Assembly: GCA_001643675.2 (NCBI GenBank)
Contig: LSRY02000028.1
Coordinates: forward strand, 496,001 to 560,000
Reading direction: 5' to 3'
DNA length: 64,000 bases
Source: Monocercomonoides exilis
Lineage: Eukaryota; Preaxostyla; Oxymonadida; Polymastigidae
The position numbers and the translations under genes are program-made. A model generated the notes under the pieces. That model saw only the letters and a list, made by a program, of their open reading frames with translations. It made no database searches and had not been told where the DNA came from. The stretch's first letter is position 1; each line of letters starts with the position of its first letter. Below are positions 57,232-64,000 of this stretch, piece by piece.

Positions 57232-60087
57232 TTCTTCTTCTTCTTCTTCTTCTTCTTCCACATCTTCTTCATCATCTTCCGCTCTCCCGTCCAACGACCA
57301 CACCCATTTCACCAGAGCTCCCGATCATCCAGAATTGATGATGCAGCAAACACTGCAGATTCTGAAGAAGATACGTCCGCTGCTTGTTGGGGAGATGACT
57401 GATATTTTAAAAGAAGCTAAACAAGCACAGACAAAGAAGCAAGAACAAAGTCCAAAGAAAACAATGCAATCAAATTCGTTTGATTTCACTTGCGATGCTT
57501 GGGTTTGTGTTCTATCATTCAAGTTCTGCTTATGTAGAAGTTATTTATCTTTTTGCCTTTCCTCTTTTCATGAATAATATAATTGTTTTGTTATGTTTTT
57601 ATTGAACCCAAACAAAACCAGACACTTCTCGTTTCGCTTGTCCTCAGCCCGATCAAGCAGCGGCTGAACCAAGTTCTATCTGTCCTTTTAAAGCGAACAG
57701 GGGTTCTTGTGCAGTCTTCGCCAGATTCAACCCCAGCCCCTTCTTCGCTGGACGATGCGGCCAGCGTCTCTGAAGAAGACGAGTTTGTTCTTCAGATCAC
57801 AGCGCCGCTGCAGATGGCCTCATTCATCAGCAGCCAGGCCACGCTCACCCGCTTTTTTGCAGAATACACACAGCAGGAAGCAATGGGCCTTGCCATCAAC
57901 ATCGTGGCTGAAATGTTCGACTTCGAGCGGAAGCTGAACGAAGAGCTAGGAATATCTCACACAATGATTGATGATGCCACCACGGCAATGGTTGCTTCCT
58001 CGCCATCTGGATTGTCAGCGCTGTTTGGCACTCCCTCAACCACACCTTACTCGTCGCCTCTTCCGTCTCCTGCTTCATCTCCCGCTTTTCCTCTTGCAAC
58101 ACAAAACATTCCTTCAACAAACCCTTCTGCATCTTCGCTTTCTGTTCTTTCTGTGCTTTCTTCCTCCCCAGCCCTGTTTGGCGCGTGGATGATGATTGTG
58201 AAGCAGCGGCTCTTTGAGCGCGAGAACGCGATCTTCAAAGACCCGCTCTATCTGTGCCCCGGGTGCGACATCCTGGTTGATCCGTACCGCACTGCGAAGT
58301 TTGCTGTGGAGTGGCAGATTATGTGGACAGACGGCTGCTGCGCGGTGCTGCGGGAGCTTCCGTCGTTCGACTCGCAGCGGGTGTTTGTGCGGTCGATCCT
58401 CCAGCCGCTCCTCAGCCGCTTGCAGAAGCGGTGCACGTATCTCGTCAGGCACATGGCTGTGACTATGCCGAAGGGAGCGAAGCAGCGCTCAGATGTGGAC
58501 AACGAGATGGCGCTGCGGACAGCGTTTGGGGCAGTCCCGTCACTTGTCGAATACCCTTCGACTGTACCAAAGAGACACATGTCTTCAGAGTCTGCTTCTT
58601 CTTCTTCGTCTTCTCCGTCTGAGTTGTGCTTTGTGCCGCAGTTGAGCTCACTGTCGGCGTTCAACTCGTCAAAAATCTCGTTTTCTCCTCTGTTGTATTC
58701 GCCCATCAGATCTCCTTCTGCTTTTCTGTCACACGCCACTGCACCACCGCTGCATATGGCGAATAAGCTCAATCGCGATGCTATCATCCTCCCAAACACA
58801 CTTCAAATGCTGTGTGACTGCATCACTCGGACTGGAAACGAACCAGTATGAAGATTTTGAGTTGTTTTATGTGGCATTCTTATTAATGTTTATTGTTATT
58901 TTAAACTTTCATTCTATTAAACTTTGTTTTATTACTTTAGCATCTTTTGTCTATTGCATCGTCTTTTGGTTCGAGAAGCGCAGCACAATCACAAAATATC
59001 TTTGGAAAGTGGCTGTACTCGTTGGAAGAGCTGAAGCGAACAGCAATCAATGCAATCTGCACGAATGTTGTAGACACGTTCACACAGACTATCGACGGCT
59101 ACAAAGCGAAAAGGTGCGAAATTGGATTATACCATAAATGATTTGAAGAATGTGTTTTCTTTTTTTTTTTCTTTCTTTCTTTTTTTTCTTTCTTTTTCTT
59201 TTTCTTTCTTTCTTTTTCTTTTTTTCTTTTTTTCTTTTTTTCTTTTTTTCTTTCTTTTTTTTCTTTTTTTCTTTCTTTCTTTTTCTTTTTCTTTTTCTTT
59301 CTTTCTTTCTTTCTTTTTTCTTTTTACATTATTTCTTCGAAATTACAAACACGGTTCACATTTGGGATTGTTTTCTTCAGTCCTCTTTTCACAGGAATTG
59401 CTGTTCCACAAAAAGCAATGAACGAAGTGGCCCAAGAAGTGTGCTTATTCTCTTTGTTTATGCAAAATATTTTAAAAAATTAAAATATCCTTTTTTTTCC
59501 CTTTCGTAATTAGCTTTCTGTTGGAATGTCAACATTGACAGAATCATTCCAGCTGCTCAAGGGATATCTTTATCCATCACTCCTGAAGCTCTTTTGGACA
59601 ACCGTTGCATCTTTGATTGACGAATCTTGTTTGCAAAATTTATATTTATTTTTAAAAAGATTATTCTTGAAATTTCATTTGAAATGCTTGTCTTACTTCG
59701 CTATTTTTTTTTCCTTATTTAAAGGGATAAAATTCCTTACAACACGACGAGATCTTTACCTCAGTGCAACTGGTGCAACAAAGTTCATGAACGATTTCAT
59801 GGCTGTTTCAAGCACATTTTTACCATTTACACAGAATCCAATGAACTTGTTTCCAAAGTATATAACTCTCTATTTTTATTTGAGAAATTATTGTTTGCCT
59901 AATTATTCCTTCTTTTATTTTTAGAGTATCAGACGCATTGACTTTGCTGACCACACAATACTCCCTTCTTGTTTCATTTCCAAAACAAAGTCAACAGTTT
60001 AAAGAGAGAACACTCGATGACTTAGGAATTACCAATATCACTGTTGCAGAAGCTGAAAAAATTGCAGCAAGGAGAAATGCAAATTGA
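55730..60087 (+). CDS. RINT1/Tip20-like ER vesicle-tethering protein
   Basis: Ten exons join in phase to give 1154 residues: 55730-55840, 55912-56000, 56053-56238, 56290-57502, 57622-58845, 58941-59113, 59381-59438, 59514-59628, 59725-59857 and 59925-60087. The N-terminal part is helical and coiled-coil. Exon 4 adds long acidic, Lys-rich and poly-Ser insertions. The second half shows the RINT1/Tip20 order: LAINIVAEMFDFERKLNEEL, then LFGAWMMIVKQRLFERENAI, a long helical domain, LLKGYLYPSLLKLFWTTV, TRRDLYLSATGATKFMNDF, and the end TVAEAEKIAARRN. RINT1/Tip20 belongs to the Dsl1/NRZ complex that receives Golgi-derived vesicles at the ER. The family call is from the pattern of the second half, and another CATCHR-family tether remains possible. 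The gene ends 203 bases from the end of TRAPPC1, which is on the other strand. Confidence 0.75.
59151..59327. repeat. CTTT/CTTTTT pyrimidine microsatellite in a RINT1-like intron
   Basis: About 175 bases of almost pure T and C, in CTTT and CTTTTTT units, lie inside the intron between exons 6 and 7. It makes this intron (267 bases) one of the longest in the window. Confidence 0.9.
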
Positions 60088-60290
60088 AAACAATATTTTA
60101 CGTTTTATTTGCGTTTAGGTATTATTTGTTGATTTTTAGTTTTATTAAAATGAATTTATAATAGTCGAATTTGGAGTTGTTTTGATGTCTTTATCCATTT
60201 CCATGTAAAAGAAACAACACAACCCAAATAATCCAAAATCACACAATTCCAATTAAACAAACATTTTGTAAAACACTTAGAAATTAAACT

Positions 60291-60921
60291 TCAAGGCCTA
60301 GAAAAGCAAGGAAGGCTTCGAAGCTTTTCATCAAGCAATTCTTCAAATTTAATACAACGAATGTATTCTCCAGGTGTGTAGAAAGGATTCTTCATGACAT
60401 ATTCTACATAAAGATTACTGAATAATGCATGTTAACATCATTCAAAATATAAAAAAAATTGCATACGAATAAATGTACATTAAATCACCTCTCAAATCTT
60501 TTGTTGTAGAATCAGTACAAACAACAAAACGAACTCCTGGAAGCGTCTCGTAACAATGAATTTTATATTCTTTAGTGCTAAAATCATGATATTAAAAAAT
60601 TGATTCTCATTTTTAAATTTCAACAGCATACCTATAACAATGAAGTGAAGTGTGAGGAAATGTTGAGCTGAAACAAAAAAATTTAAGAGGAAATTAATAA
60701 TTACAACATTTTGTATTTATGAAAGGATTATGAACAAATGAAGCTCCATACGCTCGAGGATTTATCTCGGAAGTCAGAAATTTCAGATTCATCAGTAAAC
60801 CAATTAAAAGTTTCCAACTACTTGTCGACGTCTGCGGAACAGTAGCAGTAATTTGAGGATACTCTTTTGAGTATATGCACTCTCCTTGAGGAGAGAAAAT
60901 AAAAAAAGAAAATAGAGGCAT
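60291..60921 (-). CDS. TRAPPC1: TRAPPC1/Bet5, TRAPP complex subunit
   Basis: Exons 60921-60752, 60667-60632, 60577-60467 and 60417-60291 join in phase to give 147 residues, essentially the family's usual length (145 in human). Conserved text includes FIFSPQGECIYSKEY at the N-terminus (human LYLFDRNGVCLHYSEW), KLLIGLLMNLKFLTSEINP, YKIHCYETLPGVRFVVCTD (human YKLHYYETPTGIKVVMNTD), NLYVEYVMKNPFYTPGE, and LDEKLRSLPCF near the end. It is a longin-fold core subunit of TRAPP, the exchange factor for Rab1/Ypt1 on ER-Golgi membranes. The donors are all GTATG, unlike many neighbours. It lies between a second tethering gene (convergent) and glycyl-tRNA synthetase (divergent, 73 bases between ATGs). Confidence 0.92.
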
Positions 60922-60994
60922 CTTTCGAACTCTTCTAAAGGGTTATGAATAATTTGTTATTACTTAGATCAATTTGAGAAAAACTTGTCACTTT

Positions 60995-63284
60995 ATGTCA
61001 ACAAAAGGGAAAAAAAGTCCGTCAACATCTTCACAACCCCAAGCTATTCCTCCAAGAGATCTTTCTGCTGTTATGAAAAGCAGATTTTTTGTTGTGCCGA
61101 GCTTCGAAATATATGGAGGTTTTTAAATTTGAGAAATATTTCTTTTTTTAAAAGTTGCCATCTTCAGGAAAGGCTGGATTGTTCGATCTTGGACCACCAA
61201 TGGCAACATTTGAACAGAATATTCTTCAAGCGTGGCGTCGACATTTCATCCATACCGAAAGAATGCTTGAAATTTCTTGCACAAATGTTACTCCTTACAA
61301 AGTTCTTAAAACAAGTGGTCACGTTGACAAATTTCAAGATATCATGGTCCTTGATCCAGTAACAGGAGAGGCACACAGAGCTGACCATCTTCTGGAACAT
61401 TTTGCTGATAAAGAATTGGCGTCCAATCCAGATATGCCGGCAGAAATGAAAGCAGAATTACTCCGACTTAAAATCCAAGCTGAAAGCATGACAGAAGAAC
61501 AGATTCAAGAATCAATCGAAAAATTCAAAATTCTGTCTCCTGCTGGCAATAAATTGGACAAACCTCATCCTTTTAACCTCATGTTCGAAACAAAGATCGG
61601 ACCAACTGGAAAAGATCCAGCGTTTGCACTTTTTTATTGAAACATGAGCGCGTCCTTTAAAGACTAAATTTAATTCATTTATTGTTTTGTATTTCATATT
61701 AGATTTTTGCGTCCTGAGATAGCTCAGGGTATGTTCATGAACTACAAAAACTGTTACGATTATTGCAATGGCAAGCTTCCAATTGCTGCAGCTCAAATGG
61801 GGAAAGCGTTTAGAAATGAAATTTCTCCACAAGGCGGGCTTTTCAGATTGAGAGAATTCACACTGGCTGAGATTGAGCATTTCTATGATCCTGAGGAAAC
61901 ATCTCACCCCCGTTTTGCCAATGTTGCCAATGTTAAGGTTCGTCTGCTTCCTCGCGAAGAGCAGGAAAAGGGAAACTTGACTCCAATTGTGATGACAATT
62001 GAAGAAGCACACAGGGGACGAAAATGCACATGCTCCGAAACCTGTGACTGCTCATGCCATGCTTCGTCTTCTTCCTCGTCTTCTTCTGCATCATCTTCAT
62101 CACCATGCTGCTCAGAAGGCTGCTCGTGCACTCGTCCAGTGATTGTCAACGAGACGCTTGCTTATTTCCTTGGCCGGACGCAACTGTTTTTGGAGTCCGT
62201 TGGGCTGAAGCCAGAGAAGATTCGCTTCAGACAACATCTGCTCAAACAGATGGCACATTATGCACGCGACTGCTGGGATGCAGAAGCGTTGACAGAGGAA
62301 ATAGAAGAAGAAGAGAACGAGCAACCAGCCGGGAAGAAGAAGGACTCCAAAAAGGAAGGGAAAAAAGATAAGAACGAGAAGGCAGAAAGCACGCCGACTG
62401 CTGCAAGAACCGAAGAGTGGACTGAAATTGTGGGAATTGCGGATCGTTCCTGCTACGATCTCAGAGTGCACAGCGCTGCGTCAGGAAAGCCTTTGATTGC
62501 GCAGAGAAAGCTGAAGGCACCAAAGACTGTGATAAATGCTGTGCCAAACAAACAGGTGATTGGGAAGGAGCTGAAGCAGAAAGGAAAAGCAGTGATGGAA
62601 TATATTGAGAAAATGAGCGAAGAAGAAGTGTTGGCCATGAGAAAGGCTCTTCACATGGAAGACACAGAAAAAGCTGCAACAGAAAAAGCAGAAGAAGCGC
62701 CATTTGTCGTCATCAAGCCGTTTCCGGATGCTCCAAACGAGGAAGTGAAAATCACACAGCAATTGGTGTCATTCAAGACGTCCATCGTTCATGTGGAGAA
62801 CTTCCTTCCGTATGTGATTGAGCCATCATTTGGTATCTCTCGTATCATTTCAGCAATCATCAGCCAGAACTTCTCGACTCGCCCAACCGACAGTCAACGT
62901 GCAGTCATTTCCTTCCCTCCAAAAGTTGCACCTTATGCAGCAGTTGTGTATGCTCTGCAGTCTGATGAAAAACTGAGAGCTAAAGCAGCAGCAGTGGAGG
63001 ACTCGCTGGAGGTGCCGTTGTTCACTGACCCGTCGACTGTATCGATCGGAAAGCGGTATGCGCGTGCAGACGAGGTCGGTGTAGCGTTTGCAGTGACTGT
63101 GGACTACACGACACTGGAGGACAACACAGTCACAATTCGTGAGAGAGACTCGATGCAGCAATGCAGAGTTCCGAGTGCTGAGCTGCCCCATCTCATTTCC
63201 TCGCTGATCAATGGAACTGAAACATGGGCCCAACTTACATCAAAATATCCACTTGTCGAAGTGAAGGAGGAAGATGATGATTAA
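60995..63284 (+). CDS. GARS1: Glycyl-tRNA synthetase, eukaryotic alpha2 type
   Basis: Exons 60995-61118, 61168-61621 and 61703-63284 join in phase to give 719 residues. The first junction restores SFEIYGGKAGLFDLGPP, close to the human SFEIYGGVSGLYDYGP segment. Class II motifs follow: TSGHVDKFQDIMV, FLRPEIAQGMFMNY, FRNEISPQGGLFRLREFTLA (motif 2, near residue 229), then VIEPSFGISRII (motif 3), and an anticodon-binding domain with FPPKVAPYAAVVYAL and FAVTVDYTTLEDNTVTIRER. The enzyme charges tRNA-Gly; a tRNA-Gly gene lies 21 kb away in this window. No WHEP domain is present at the N-terminus. A lineage-specific insertion at about 298-336 holds nine Cys and one His around a poly-Ser run, and a Lys/Glu insertion lies near 390-420. 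The ATG is the first one after a short divergent spacer. Confidence 0.95.
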
Positions 63285-63582
63285 CTAATCATCAGTGCCT
63301 TCTACATTTAGTTTATTTTTGTAACTTGTTCTATTTTTTGAACATTTCTTTCTTTCTTCTCTTTATCTAATTACATAAAAGTCAAATTTCTTGCATTATT
63401 TTTTACTCTTGATTTATCATTTTTTATTGTTGATGAATATGGGTGATACTAAAGAGATCTTGATTTTTTTTTTTGACTGATTTGATGAATAAAGTGAAAT
63501 GATAAAAAAGAGTGTTTGAAATACAGAGTTGAAAACAGAAGCCTGGATAGAACAAGAAGCAACGAATATTAAACAATAACGC
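63285..63582. other. Convergent intergenic spacer
   Basis: This 298-base AT-rich stretch lies between the GlyRS stop and the end of the next minus-strand gene. No gene or RNA is seen. Confidence 0.5.
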
Positions 63583-64000
63583 CTAATAAATTTCTCTGGA
63601 ATATACAGCATGCTGCCTCTTTTGCTTTTCTTCATTCTCTTTTGGAATTCTGAACATAGACAGAAATTTAAGTTAGAAAATTTCAATATTTAAAAAAAGG
63701 ACAAAAATAATCAAACATATATCGTTTGGGCTCTCCTAAAGCACGACCAGTTTGCGAATTAATGTCTTTAAACTTTCCGTCCAATTCTTGTCTTCCGTCA
63801 TAAATATTTTTCTGTCTTGGATTTTCTATATTTATTTCGGATTTTGATGGAGAATGATTCATGCGCTTTGAATAATCATTCATCATTGAATCCGCTTCGT
63901 TTCGTGCAAAATTATGTCCATTTGCAACTTTTGATATATCAATATTTGTAGCGCGGGGTGATTTCTGGTTATATAGCTGTTCAACATCGAACTTGCTCCG
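63583..64000 (-). CDS. C-terminal part of an unrecognised hydrophilic protein (5' end outside the window)
   Basis: The frame is open from the right edge (64000) to 63717, then splices in phase (donor GTTTGA, acceptor TTCAG) to 63649-63583 and ends with TAG. The visible ~116 residues are hydrophilic and rich in Asn, Lys and Arg: KFDVEQLYNQKSPRATNID, then NPRQKNIYDGRQELDGKF, then the ending ENEEKQKRQHAVYSREIY. No domain is recognisable. Low complexity is absent, so it looks like a real, possibly structural protein, but no function can be given. Confidence 0.6.

Noticed and set aside
59122-59509. Phe/Ser-rich open frames over the CTTT tract in the RINT1-like gene
   Set aside because: These are microsatellite translations inside an intron that splices in phase around them.
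1-64000. CRISPR arrays, bacterial operons, ribosome-binding sites or rRNA genes
   Set aside because: The window is intron-rich and eukaryotic. No regularly spaced repeats with unique spacers and no rRNA-like stretches were seen.
1-64000. Alternative genetic code (TAA/TAG as Gln)
   Set aside because: TAA, TAG and TGA all end well-supported genes here at the expected C-termini, for example SPRY TAA, DDX42-like TAG and BBS7 TGA. The single TAA in the hAT core is better explained by decay or splicing.

Overview
This is a eukaryotic nuclear window, AT-rich between genes. It has standard stop codons, many short introns (mostly about 50-170 bases, GT...AG, often with the donor GTTTG) and long serine, glutamate and lysine runs inside proteins. 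BBS7 and ZMYND12 homologues point to a flagellated cell. Compact genes, short introns and serine-rich insertions suggest a protist, perhaps a metamonad of the oxymonad type (Monocercomonoides-like). That placement is inference only. Exon coordinates were worked out by hand from reading-frame phase, splice dinucleotides and remembered family motifs; no database search was run.

Left part (1-19.6 kb), gene-dense: the C-terminus of a DDX42-like DEAD-box helicase; a SPRY protein (-); a compact tRNA-splicing endonuclease subunit (+); archaeal/eukaryotic-type prolyl-tRNA synthetase (-); an F-box plus SPRY protein (-) divergent from the ciliary MYND protein ZMYND12 (+); the BBSome subunit BBS7 in 16 exons (+); and an ASH2L-like COMPASS subunit (+).

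Middle (19.6-39.8 kb): an AT-rich gap with a GA-rich microsatellite; an unrecognised charged 891-residue protein (-); condensin SMC4 (+); the splicing factor SF3A3 (+); a small unknown gene (-) head-to-head with a small membrane protein gene (+); a 1619-residue serine-rich protein carrying a minisatellite (-); the GINS subunit PSF3 (+); and tRNA-Gly(CCC) (-).

Repeat-rich section (39.8-53.1 kb): a 2.9 kb segment bounded by inverted repeats, holding a decayed, weakly kinase-like coding remnant and a possible Pol III-terminated hairpin RNA; dispersed palindromic repeats; a hAT-family transposase gene with recognisable motifs but one in-frame stop; then a long gene-poor stretch.

Right part (53.1-64 kb), gene-dense again: NUDC (-) divergent from the clamp-loader subunit RFC3 (+); a RINT1/Tip20-like ER tether (+) convergent with TRAPPC1 (-); TRAPPC1 divergent from glycyl-tRNA synthetase (+); and a partial unknown gene (-) at the edge. 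Most recognised genes are core housekeeping (translation, splicing, replication, condensation, trafficking) plus two ciliary genes. Neighbours often share intergenic regions of 70-200 bases, but apart from the ciliary pair and the two tethering genes I see no functional clustering.
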